Below are positions 1 through 7,262 of a stretch of DNA of 15,701 nt, in pieces (within the stretch, counting starts at the first letter, position 1; every line of letters starts with the position of its first letter). A model generated the notes under the pieces. It searched no databases, had not been told where the DNA came from, and saw only the letters and a list, made by a program, of their open reading frames with translations. This DNA comes from an uncultured Burkholderiales bacterium (GTDB lineage Bacteria > Pseudomonadota > Gammaproteobacteria > Burkholderiales > Burkholderiaceae). Made by a program: the position numbers and the translations under genes. The stretch lies in NCBI GenBank assembly GCA_946480465.1, contig CAMLJY010000109.1:1-15701 (forward strand), written 5' to 3'.

Positions 1-1397
1 AGTTGAAGAAGTTCAAGGTCGACTTCTACGACACCGGCATGCCCAAGCTGTTCGCGAGCGACATCGTGATCCACGACCGCGAGACCGGCCAGCAGATCCC
101 CGCCACGGTAAAGGTCAACGAGCCCGCGCACCACAAGGGCATCGCCATCTACCAGAGCAGCTTCGACGACGGCGGCTCGAAGCTGAAGGTGACCGCGCTG
201 CCGATGAAGGGCAGCGAGGGCAAGCGCTTCGACATCGAGTCGACCGTGGGCGGCGCAACCAGCCTCGTCAACGGCGACGAGAAGCTGACGCTGGAATTCA
301 CCGGCCTGCGCGTGATCAACGTCGAGAACCTGGACAGTGGCGGGGCCGCCGAGGCCGACTCGGCCACCGACGTGCGCAAGGTGGACCTGGCCGGCTCGCT
401 GGACAAGCACCTGGGCTCGGGCGCCAAGACCACCAGGGACAAGAATCTGCGCAACGTCGGGCCCTCCTTCAGCTACAAGCTGCGCGACGCCGCCGGCCAG
501 GCGCGCGAGTTCAACAACTACATGCTGCCGGTGCAGCTCAACGGCCAGACGGTCTTCCTCGCCGGCGTGCGCGACACCCCGGCCGAGCAGTTCCGCTACC
601 TGCGCATCCCGGCTGACGAGCAAGGCAGCATGGACGGCTGGATGCGCCTGAAGACCGCGCTGGCCAACCCGGCGATGCGCGAGATGGCGGCACGCCGCTA
701 CGTGGCGCTTGCCACGCCGGCGGACAAGCCCCAGATGGCCGAGCAGCTGCTGCTCACCGCGCAGCGGGTGCTGCAGCTGTTCGCCGGGGCGGAGCATCTG
801 CCCGCGCCGGCCGGCACCAGCGCACCGCCGCCGGGCGGATTGAACGCCCTGGCGCTTTTCATCGAATCCACCGTGCCGGAGGCCGAACGGCAGCGCATTT
901 CCGAGGTGCTGCTGCGCATCCTGAACGGCTGCCTGTTCGAATTGGCCAACGCGGCCCGCGAGGCGGCCGGCCTGAAGTCCATGCCCACCGACGAGGCCAA
1001 TGCCCGCTTCATGCAGCAGGCCGTGCTGTCGCTTTCCGATGCGGCCTTCTACCCCGCACCGGTGCTGCTGCAGCTGGCCGACTTCACACAGGTGCAGGCC
1101 AGCGTATTCCAGGTGGCGCGCGCACCGGGGCAGAAGCTGGTGTACCTGGGCGCCGTGCTGCTGATCATCGGCGTGTTCGCGATGCTGTACGTGCGGGAAC
1201 GGCGGCTGTGGATCTGGCTCCAACCGGCTCCGGGTGGCGGCACGCGCCTGCGGGCGGCGCTGTCGACCACCCGCCGGACGCTGGACGCCGACGCCGAGTT
1301 CGAGACCCTGAAGACCGCCCTGCTGCACGACGCGCAACCCGCGCCCACCCCAAGCGCACTCACCGCTGCCGACGACGCCGCCGAGGAGCCCCGTTGA
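1..1397 (+). CDS. resB: Cytochrome c biogenesis protein ResB (C-terminal part, 5' end outside window)
   Basis: This is the C-terminal 464 or so residues of ResB, the membrane partner of CcsB in system II (Ccs) cytochrome c maturation. It helps deliver and hold reduced haem and apocytochrome on the periplasmic side. The opening segment (DFYDTGMPKLFASDIVIHD, then NEPAHHKGIAIYQSSF) is typical of the ResB periplasmic domain. Near the C-terminus one clear membrane helix (about visible residues 379-398) is followed by the basic RERRLWIW end usual for this family. The frame is open to the left edge, so the true start and the first membrane helices lie upstream; the TTG at base 3 is an internal Leu codon. 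The stop TGA (1395-1397) overlaps the TTG start of ccsB, so the two genes are translationally coupled. A soluble tail of about 65 residues follows the last helix. Family assignment is firm. Confidence 0.93.
   Translation, partial: LKKFKVDFYDTGMPKLFASDIVIHDRETGQQIPATVKVNEPAHHKGIAIYQSSFDDGGSKLKVTALPMKGSEGKRFDIESTVGGATSLVNGDEKLTLEFTGLRVINVENLDSGGAAEADSATDVRKVDLAGSLDKHLGSGAKTTRDKNLRNVGPSFSYKLRDAAGQAREFNNYMLPVQLNGQTVFLAGVRDTPAEQFRYLRIPADEQGSMDGWMRLKTALANPAMREMAARRYVALATPADKPQMAEQLLLTAQRVLQLFAGAEHLPAPAGTSAPPPGGLNALALFIESTVPEAERQRISEVLLRILNGCLFELANAAREAAGLKSMPTDEANARFMQQAVLSLSDAAFYPAPVLLQLADFTQVQASVFQVARAPGQKLVYLGAVLLIIGVFAMLYVRERRLWIWLQPAPGGGTRLRAALSTTRRTLDADAEFETLKTALLHDAQPAPTPSALTAADDAAEEPR
1383..1388 (+). 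promoter_or_regulatory. Shine-Dalgarno for the TTG start of ccsB
   Basis: GAGGAG lies inside the last codons of resB, five bases before TTG at 1394. It supports TTG as the start and indicates coupling of resB and ccsB translation. Confidence 0.6.
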
Positions 1398-2746
1398 ACA
1401 CCACCACTGCCCCGAAAACCATCGCGCTCGGCCGTCCCGGCTTCCTCGCCCGGCGCAGCCTGGCGGACTGGCTGTTCGCGGCGCTGATCGCTGGCGGCGC
1501 TGCCTACGCCTTCCAGCGCTACAAGGGCTCCATGGACGGCTACGAGCAGGCCATCCTCGTCGGCGCGGTGCCGGTGCTGGTGGCGCTGGGCTGGTTCTGG
1601 TCCTCGCTGCGCACGCTGGCGGTGGGCGTGGGCGCCGCGGCGCTGCTGGCCATCGCGCTGTACGGCCGCGCCACGGATGGCTTCGGTGCCGACCTGGCCC
1701 AGGCCGAGAACGTCTTCCTGCTGAAGTACTTCCTGTCCAGCCAGAGCGCGATCCTGTGGATGAGCGTGCTGTTCTTCCTCAGCACCCTGCTCTACTGGGT
1801 GGGCCTGGTCGCGAAAGGCGAGGACAACACCGCGCTGAAGCTGGGATCGGCGATGGCCTGGGCCGGCGTGGCGCTGGCGCTGGTCGGCACGCTGGTGCGC
1901 TGGTACGAGAGCCACCAGATCGGCCCCGACATCGGCCACATCCCGGTCAGCAACCTCTACGAAGTCTTCGTGCTGTTCTGCTGGCTGACCGCCCTCTTCT
2001 ACCTGTACTACGAGCAGCACTACCGCACCCGCGCGCTGGGTGCCTTCGTGATGCTGGTGGTCAGTGCGGCGGTCGGCTTCCTGCTCTGGTACACGGTGGC
2101 GCGTGATGCCCACCAGATCCAGCCGCTGGTGCCTGCGCTGCAAAGCTGGTGGATGAAGCTGCACGTGCCGGCCAACTTCATCGGCTATGGCACCTTCTCT
2201 CTGGCGGCGATGGTGGCTTTCGCCTACCTGGTGCAGCGCCAGGCCGGCGAGACGAACTACTGGAAGCTGGCGCCGCTGGCGCTGATGGGCATCGTGCTGT
2301 GCCTGCAGCCGGTGGTCTTCCGCAAGAACGCGATCGAGGGCCTGTCCCACTACTGGGCGGTGTACTTCGGCGTCGCAGCCCTGATCGTCGGTGGCATCCT
2401 CGCCGCCCGCCGGCGCATCGCCGCCCGCCTGCCCGCACCCGAGGTGCTGGACGACGTGATGTACAAGTCCATCGCCGTCGGCTTCGCGTTCTTCACCATC
2501 GCAACCATCCTCGGCGCTTTCTGGGCGGCCGAGGCCTGGGGCGGCTACTGGAGCTGGGACCCGAAGGAGACCTGGGCCTTGATCGTCTGGCTGAACTACG
2601 CGGCCTGGCTGCACATGCGCCTGATGAAGGGCCTGCGCGGCACGATGTCGGCCTGGTGGGCGCTGGCCGGCCTGCTGGTCACCAGCTTCGCCTTCCTCGG
2701 CGTCAACATGTTCCTGTCGGGCCTGCACAGCTACGGCGAACTGTGA
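1394..2746 (+). CDS. ccsB: Cytochrome c biogenesis protein CcsB (CcsA/ResC family haem transporter)
   Basis: This is a 450-aa polytopic membrane protein of the haem-handling CcsA/CcsB/ResC family, which exports haem and attaches it to CXXCH motifs together with ResB. The diagnostic WWD region is at residues 382-394 (WGGYWSWDPKETW). Conserved His candidates for haem ligation are H257 (in KLHVP), H407 (in AAWLHMR) and H445 (in GLHSYG, five residues from the end). About a dozen hydrophobic segments are visible. I chose the TTG at 1394 because it overlaps the resB stop, has GAGGAG at 1383-1388 five bases upstream, and keeps the first membrane helix (about residues 22-40). The first in-frame ATG (1531) would remove that helix. 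The same frame is open further upstream to 1208, but that part lies inside resB and is not coding. Family assignment is very sure; the start is moderately sure. Confidence 0.93.
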   Translation: MNTTTAPKTIALGRPGFLARRSLADWLFAALIAGGAAYAFQRYKGSMDGYEQAILVGAVPVLVALGWFWSSLRTLAVGVGAAALLAIALYGRATDGFGADLAQAENVFLLKYFLSSQSAILWMSVLFFLSTLLYWVGLVAKGEDNTALKLGSAMAWAGVALALVGTLVRWYESHQIGPDIGHIPVSNLYEVFVLFCWLTALFYLYYEQHYRTRALGAFVMLVVSAAVGFLLWYTVARDAHQIQPLVPALQSWWMKLHVPANFIGYGTFSLAAMVAFAYLVQRQAGETNYWKLAPLALMGIVLCLQPVVFRKNAIEGLSHYWAVYFGVAALIVGGILAARRRIAARLPAPEVLDDVMYKSIAVGFAFFTIATILGAFWAAEAWGGYWSWDPKETWALIVWLNYAAWLHMRLMKGLRGTMSAWWALAGLLVTSFAFLGVNMFLSGLHSYGEL

Positions 2747-2817
2747 TCGAGTGAACCCGGCGTAAGGCGCGGGCCTCCAACGCCGACCAAGCGGCATCCC
2801 CACGGAGTTCCAGCGCC

Positions 2818-3792
<975 letters not shown>

Positions 3793-3807
3793 CGCGCGGC
3801 ATACGCG

Positions 3808-4428
3808 ATGTCCGCCAACAAGCTGCTGTTGCACGCGGCGGCCAAGCCGCTGCTCTTCGTGCTGGCGCTGTTGCCTTTCGCGCAGCTGCTCGGCGGGGCG
3901 GTGCTGGACACGCTGGGGCCGAATCCCGCCGAGGCCTTGATCCGCGGCACCGGCGACTGGGTGCTGCGCTTCCTGTGCATCACCCTGGCCATCACGCCGC
4001 TGCGCGAGTGGACCGGCCTCAGCGCCCTCGCCCGCTTCCGCCGCATGGCCGGCCTGTTCGCGTTCTTCTACGGGCTGCTGCACTTCCTTTGCTATGCCTG
4101 GCTGGACATGGGCCTGGCCGTGGACGAGATCCTGCGCGACATCCCCAAGCGCCCCTTCATCCTGGTCGGCACGCTGGCGCTGCTGCTGATGGCGCCGCTG
4201 GCCGCCACGTCCTTCAACCGCGCGATCAAGGCGCTGGGCGCGGCGCGCTGGAAGGCGCTGCACAGGTCGGTCTACGCCATCGTGCTGCTGGGCCTGCTGC
4301 ACTTCTTCTGGATGCGCGCGGCGAAGCAGAACTTCGGCGAGTGGACGGTGTACGCGCTGCTGGTGGCGGTGCTGCTGGGCTGGCGGCTGCGCGGCCTGCT
4401 GGGTGGACGCCCGGCGATGGCGCGTTGA
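3808..4428 (+). CDS. msrQ: Haem-binding membrane subunit MsrQ (YedZ) of the MsrPQ system
   Basis: This is a 206-aa integral membrane protein of the ferric-reductase-like family. It passes electrons from the quinone pool or a flavin reductase to periplasmic MsrP. Six or so hydrophobic helices are visible. The likely haem ligands are H92 (GLLHFLCYAW), H152 (KALHRSVYA) and H165 (GLLHFFWM); their spacing matches the conserved His set of E. coli MsrQ. The motifs RFRRMAGLFAFFY and DIPKRPFILVG are typical of the family. The gene follows msrP after only 15 bases, and the pair is a standard operon. No strong Shine-Dalgarno precedes this ATG, so translation may rely on coupling to msrP. Length is normal. 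Confidence 0.95.
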   Translation: MSANKLLLHAAAKPLLFVLALLPFAQLLGGAVLDTLGPNPAEALIRGTGDWVLRFLCITLAITPLREWTGLSALARFRRMAGLFAFFYGLLHFLCYAWLDMGLAVDEILRDIPKRPFILVGTLALLLMAPLAATSFNRAIKALGAARWKALHRSVYAIVLLGLLHFFWMRAAKQNFGEWTVYALLVAVLLGWRLRGLLGGRPAMAR

Positions 4429-4531
4429 AAAGCACCGCCGGCCGCGGGACGAACCGCATCGCGTTCGCTGGCCGCATGGAGTAAGGTCGATCGCACGGCT
4501 TGCTGCGCATCGCGCGCCCGCCGCCCGCGTG

Positions 4532-5716
4532 ATGCCCGAGCCCACCCCACCCTTCGCCGCCGCCGCGCCCGATGCCCAGGCCGACGCCGACTACCAGCGC
4601 CACCTCCAGGCGTCGCAGCAGGCCCTGTCGCTCGGCCAGCATGGCCGCGGAGCGGACGAGGCACAGCTCGCGCTGGAGGCCTGGTCGCGCAGCCAGCGCC
4701 CCGACACCGACCGTGCCCGCGCCTTCCAGTTGCTGGCCACGCACCAATGGCGCCAGGGGCTGTTCGAGGATTCGGCGCTGGCGGCGCGGCGCGCCTTGGC
4801 CATCTGGCAGCAGCGCCGTGAACACGACGCCGCCTGCAGCACGCAATGCCTGCTGGCAACGGCCTTCACCGAACTCGGCCTCAACGAGGAAGCCCTGCGC
4901 CATGCCGCCTCCGCCTTCGACCAGGCACGCCGCCACGGCCTGCCGCAGCGCGAAGTCGAGGCACTGAACCGCCTGGGCATCTGCCACGAACGGCTGGGCG
5001 ACCCCGAGCGCGGCGAGCAGTACCTGCTGACGGCGCTGCAGCTGGCGCAGGCCAGCGGCGACACGGCGGCCGAGATGATGGCCTTGAACAACCTGGCTGC
5101 CACCGGCATCGGGGGTTATCACCTGCTGCGCCAGCGCGGCGAGAACGCGGTGGCGCATGCCTTCCTGCAGCGCGCCCGCCACCATGCGGAGGCGGCGCTG
5201 CACCTGGTCGACCACACGCCCGATGCCTACCGCCAGGTGGTCGTGCGGGGCAACCTCGGCGAAATCCTGTCGCTGCTGGGCGAGTACGCGGCCGCCGACG
5301 CCCTGCTGCAGCAATGCATCGCCGATGCGCAGCGGCACGGCTACCACGCGGTGGGGCTGCGTTCGCGATTCAACCTGGGCGAACTGCGGGCGCTGCAGGG
5401 CCGCCATGCGGACGCCCTGGCCGAACTGCGCGCCGCGCTCGAAGGCCTGCGCCAGTTCGACCACGCCACCACCCGCATGCGCGTGCACCGCGCGCTGCAC
5501 CAGTCGTACAAGGCGCTGGGGCAGTTCGAGCAGGCCTTGAATCACTTCGAGGCCTACCACGCGATGGAGCTGCAGCGGCTGTCGCTGCAGGCGCGGGCTC
5601 AGGCCCGGCTGATGGTGAACCGGCACGACCTGGACCTGGCGCTGGCCAGCGCGCCCGTGCCGCTGGCCAGCGGTCCGATGCCGCTGTCATCCGGCCCGAT
5701 GTCCGAAGGGCATTGA
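4532..5716 (+). CDS. TPR-repeat protein, function unknown (resembles the sensory half of TPR-GGDEF proteins)
   Basis: This is a 394-aa soluble, Ala/Leu/Gln/Arg-rich protein with no signal peptide or membrane helix. I see about eight tetratricopeptide-like helical pairs, roughly at residues 20-55, 60-95, 100-133, 140-172, 178-225, 231-265, 270-305 and 312-345. Examples are EALNRLGICHERLGDPERGE and RSRFNLGELRALQGRHADAL. The end of the array (FEQALNHFEAYHAMELQRLS, then a helix) resembles the region that in many Burkholderiales proteins leads into a GGDEF domain. Here it stops instead in a short repetitive tail (LASGPMPLSSGPM). It may bind proteins or act as a scaffold; the specific role is unknown. 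ATG 4532 is preferred because the frame upstream runs back into msrQ; GTG 4529 directly before it is an alternative. No good Shine-Dalgarno is visible. Confidence 0.8.
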   Translation: MPEPTPPFAAAAPDAQADADYQRHLQASQQALSLGQHGRGADEAQLALEAWSRSQRPDTDRARAFQLLATHQWRQGLFEDSALAARRALAIWQQRREHDAACSTQCLLATAFTELGLNEEALRHAASAFDQARRHGLPQREVEALNRLGICHERLGDPERGEQYLLTALQLAQASGDTAAEMMALNNLAATGIGGYHLLRQRGENAVAHAFLQRARHHAEAALHLVDHTPDAYRQVVVRGNLGEILSLLGEYAAADALLQQCIADAQRHGYHAVGLRSRFNLGELRALQGRHADALAELRAALEGLRQFDHATTRMRVHRALHQSYKALGQFEQALNHFEAYHAMELQRLSLQARAQARLMVNRHDLDLALASAPVPLASGPMPLSSGPMSEGH

Positions 5717-5816
5717 GGGGACACCTGCGGCGCAAGCCGCCGGCGCGCAGGCGGCGGCAAGCCGCCCCCCGGGTGCGGGGAAGCCACTGCGGCGCCCCGC
5801 GCCTACGATCGCCGCC
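5717..5816. other. Intergenic region with two GC hairpins
   Basis: Two inverted repeats are visible: GCGGC-GCAA-GCCGC (5727-5740, GNRA-type loop) and GGCGGC-GGCAA-GCCGCC (5750-5766). A third, overlapping pairing (GCCGCC at 5736-5741 with GGCGGC at 5750-5755) would compete with both. No T-tract follows, so a classical intrinsic terminator cannot be claimed. The region may still end transcripts of the upstream TPR gene or stabilise their 3' ends. Confidence 0.35.
5804..5809 (+). promoter_or_regulatory. Candidate -10 element (TACGAT) for the 202-aa TPR-like gene
   Basis: TACGAT lies seven bases before the ATG at 5817, so a transcript from it would be nearly leaderless. No Shine-Dalgarno is present, and no convincing -35 was seen at the right distance. 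The context GCCTA is shared with the candidate -10 elements before 6552 and 9338. Confidence 0.3.
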
Positions 5817-6425
5817 ATGAAGCCCGCGTCTCGCCCGCCGATCCCGCCGGACCATGCCGAGCCCGGGCTGCCCGATGGCCAGGCCCGCCAGGCGCTCGCC
5901 CTGGCCCTGCGCACGCTGGACATGGCGCAATCGTTCCACCGCCCGGCAGACATGAGCACGGCGCTGGCCCTGGTGGCACACAGCCTGAAGGCGCTGGGCG
6001 CCTACCCCGCGGCCGAGGGCTACCTGCTGCAGGCCCGCCGCTGGACCGCGCTGCTGCCCGGCCACGACCTGCAGGTCGACCTGGAGTGCGAACTGGCCGA
6101 GGTGGCCTGCGCCCAGGCCGAGGCCGCACTGGCCGCCGGCGACAGCCGCAGCGCGCGGCATGAAGCCCGCGAACGCGCGCGAACCCATGCCTTCGAGGCA
6201 GCCGCGCGGGCCGGCCAGGCCAGCGACGGCCAGTGGGAAGTGAAGGTGCTGCTGCGCATCAGCGAGGTGCTGGAACGCTGCGGCGACCATGACGATGCGG
6301 CCTCCATGCAGAACCGCGCCATCTCGCTGATGGGGCTGAACGCCGAACTGGCCGAGGTCGCCACGCTGCCGGACGCCACCATCGAGACGCTGCTGATGGC
6401 GCCCGGCTCCAATCTGCTGATGTGA
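5817..6425 (+). CDS. TPR-like helical repeat protein, function unknown
   Basis: This is a 202-aa soluble protein with no signal peptide or membrane segment. It has a Pro-rich N-terminus (about residues 1-20) followed by helical pairs with TPR-like spacing, for example TALALVAHSLKALGAYPAAE (about residues 43-62) and VLLRISEVLERCGDHDDAAS near the end. The segment after residue 85 is one long Ala/Glu/Arg-rich helical region. It lies 100 bases downstream of the larger TPR gene on the same strand and is similar in style, so the two may be functionally linked or derived from one family. No enzymatic motif is visible. The ATG at 5817 is the start of a clean frame. The gene is real by codon use and by lack of a competing frame; its function is not recognisable. 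Confidence 0.72.
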   Translation: MKPASRPPIPPDHAEPGLPDGQARQALALALRTLDMAQSFHRPADMSTALALVAHSLKALGAYPAAEGYLLQARRWTALLPGHDLQVDLECELAEVACAQAEAALAAGDSRSARHEARERARTHAFEAAARAGQASDGQWEVKVLLRISEVLERCGDHDDAASMQNRAISLMGLNAELAEVATLPDATIETLLMAPGSNLLM

Positions 6426-6510
6426 ACCGGGCCCGCCGGCGTCCCCGGGGGCCGCAGGTGGCCATCCCCCAGCAACCCATGCGGCGCTGCGCGGCGCCCA
6501 CCCTCGCCCA
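6426..6510. other. Intergenic region with weak GC inverted repeats
   Basis: The pairing GGCCC (6430-6434) with GGGCC (6449-6453) follows directly after the stop of the 202-aa gene. GGCGC (6483-6487) can pair with GCGCC (6494-6498). No T-run follows. The first hairpin may end the upstream transcript before the PmrA-box promoter, but support is weak. Confidence 0.25.
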
Positions 6511-6527
6511 CTTAAGTCTGGCTTAAG
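6511..6527 (+). promoter_or_regulatory. PmrA-type response regulator box upstream of the PAP2-eptA operon
   Basis: The sequence CTTAAGTCTGGCTTAAG is a perfect direct repeat of CTTAAG separated by five bases. It fits the known PmrA (BasR) box of enterobacteria, YTTAAK-N5-YTTAAK. AT-rich hexamers like this are rare in the surrounding GC-rich DNA, and I see no other CTTAAG in the window. The box ends ten bases before a -10-like TACCGT (6538-6543) and covers the place where a -35 would be, as expected for an activator of the OmpR/PhoB family. The genes downstream modify lipid A or undecaprenyl lipids, which is the usual PmrA regulon. No pmrA or pmrB gene is in the window, so the regulator's identity is inferred. 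Confidence 0.75.
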
Positions 6528-6537
6528 CGGCACTGCC

Positions 6538-6543
6538 TACCGT
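6538..6543 (+). promoter_or_regulatory. Candidate -10 element (TACCGT) of the PAP2-eptA operon
   Basis: TACCGT starts ten bases after the PmrA-type box and ends eight bases before the ATG at 6552. Transcription would therefore start within a few bases of the start codon, giving a leaderless or very short-leader mRNA. This agrees with the absence of a Shine-Dalgarno before this gene. The match to TATAAT is weak, as is usual for activated promoters. Confidence 0.45.
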
Positions 6544-6551
6544 GCGGGCAG

Positions 6552-7262
6552 ATGCAGACACCGAGTCACCGCCTGCCCGCCGCCGTCAGCCTGCTGGGCC
6601 TCATCGCGCTGCTGGCATGGGACCGCAGTCCCGGCGACCTCCTGATCGCCCAGCTCGCGGGCAGCGCACACGGCTTCGCACTGCGCAACCATTGGCTGCT
6701 GACCCAGGTGCTGCACGAGGGCGGGCGGCGGCTGTCCTCGGGGGTGGTGGCGATCCTGTGGCTGGGTGTCTGGTGGCCGCTGGGAGGTTTGAAGGCCCTG
6801 GACAGGTCGCGGCGCCTGCAGCTGGCCGCGGGCAGTCTGGTCGCCGCGCTGAGCGTGAGCGCGCTGAAGTCCGTCAATGCCAACAGCTGCCCCTGGGAGC
6901 TGCGCGAGTTCGGCGGCCCGGCGCAACTGCTGGGCCATTGGCAGGGCTTCTGGCAACGCGACGGCGGCGCCGGCCACTGCTTTCCGGCCGGCCACGCGAG
7001 CGCCGGCTTTGCCTTCCTGGGCGGCTGGTTCGCCTGGCGCCAGGTGGCGCCTGTGCGCGCCTGGCGCTGGCTGGCCGGCGCGCTGCTCTCGGGCCTGGTG
7101 CTGGGCCTGGCGCAGCAGTGGCGCGGGGCCCACTTCATGAGTCACAAGCTGTGGACCGCGTGGGTGTGCTGGAACGTGGCCTGGGCGGCCGATGCGCTGC
7201 GGACCGCGCTGGCGCCTCGCGGAGGCGGTGCGGACCGCGCGCGGGCGGAGGACTCGGCATGA
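6552..7262 (+). CDS. PAP2-family membrane phosphatase (lipid A or undecaprenyl-lipid phosphatase/phosphotransferase type)
   Basis: This is a 236-aa polytopic membrane protein of the type 2 phosphatidic acid phosphatase superfamily. Motif regions: K106 in ALKSVNANSCPWEL (C1-like), FPAGHAS at 144-150 (C2, with H148), and RGAHFMSH at 191-198 (C3-like, with H194). In C3 the usual Asp is replaced by H198, and the Arg is three rather than six residues before H194; this seems to be a subfamily trait of PAP2 proteins found beside EptA. The family removes or transfers phosphate on lipid substrates at the outer face of the inner membrane. Placement under a PmrA-type box and before eptA suggests lipid A or polyprenyl-phosphate substrates (LpxT/LpxE-like), but the substrate cannot be read from sequence. 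The stop overlaps the eptA ATG (ATGA at 7259-7262). Confidence 0.88.
   Translation: MQTPSHRLPAAVSLLGLIALLAWDRSPGDLLIAQLAGSAHGFALRNHWLLTQVLHEGGRRLSSGVVAILWLGVWWPLGGLKALDRSRRLQLAAGSLVAALSVSALKSVNANSCPWELREFGGPAQLLGHWQGFWQRDGGAGHCFPAGHASAGFAFLGGWFAWRQVAPVRAWRWLAGALLSGLVLGLAQQWRGAHFMSHKLWTAWVCWNVAWAADALRTALAPRGGGADRARAEDSA

Noticed and set aside
3..5. TTG at the left edge as the start of resB
   Set aside because: The frame is already inside the ResB periplasmic domain and lacks the N-terminal membrane helices, so the gene clearly begins outside the window.
1049..2803. Long open frame on the - strand opposite resB and ccsB
   Set aside because: No recognisable domain, composition typical of antisense GC-rich DNA, and the + strand genes are certain.
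5727..5766. The hairpins after the larger TPR gene as a definite intrinsic terminator
   Set aside because: The stems are good but no T-tract follows and alternative pairings compete, so it is kept only as an intergenic note.
6542..7258. Upstream extension of the eptA frame starting at GTG 6542
   Set aside because: This stretch overlaps the whole PAP2 gene in another frame and its translation has no membrane or EptA features. ATG 7259 has a strong ribosome binding site and overlaps the PAP2 stop.
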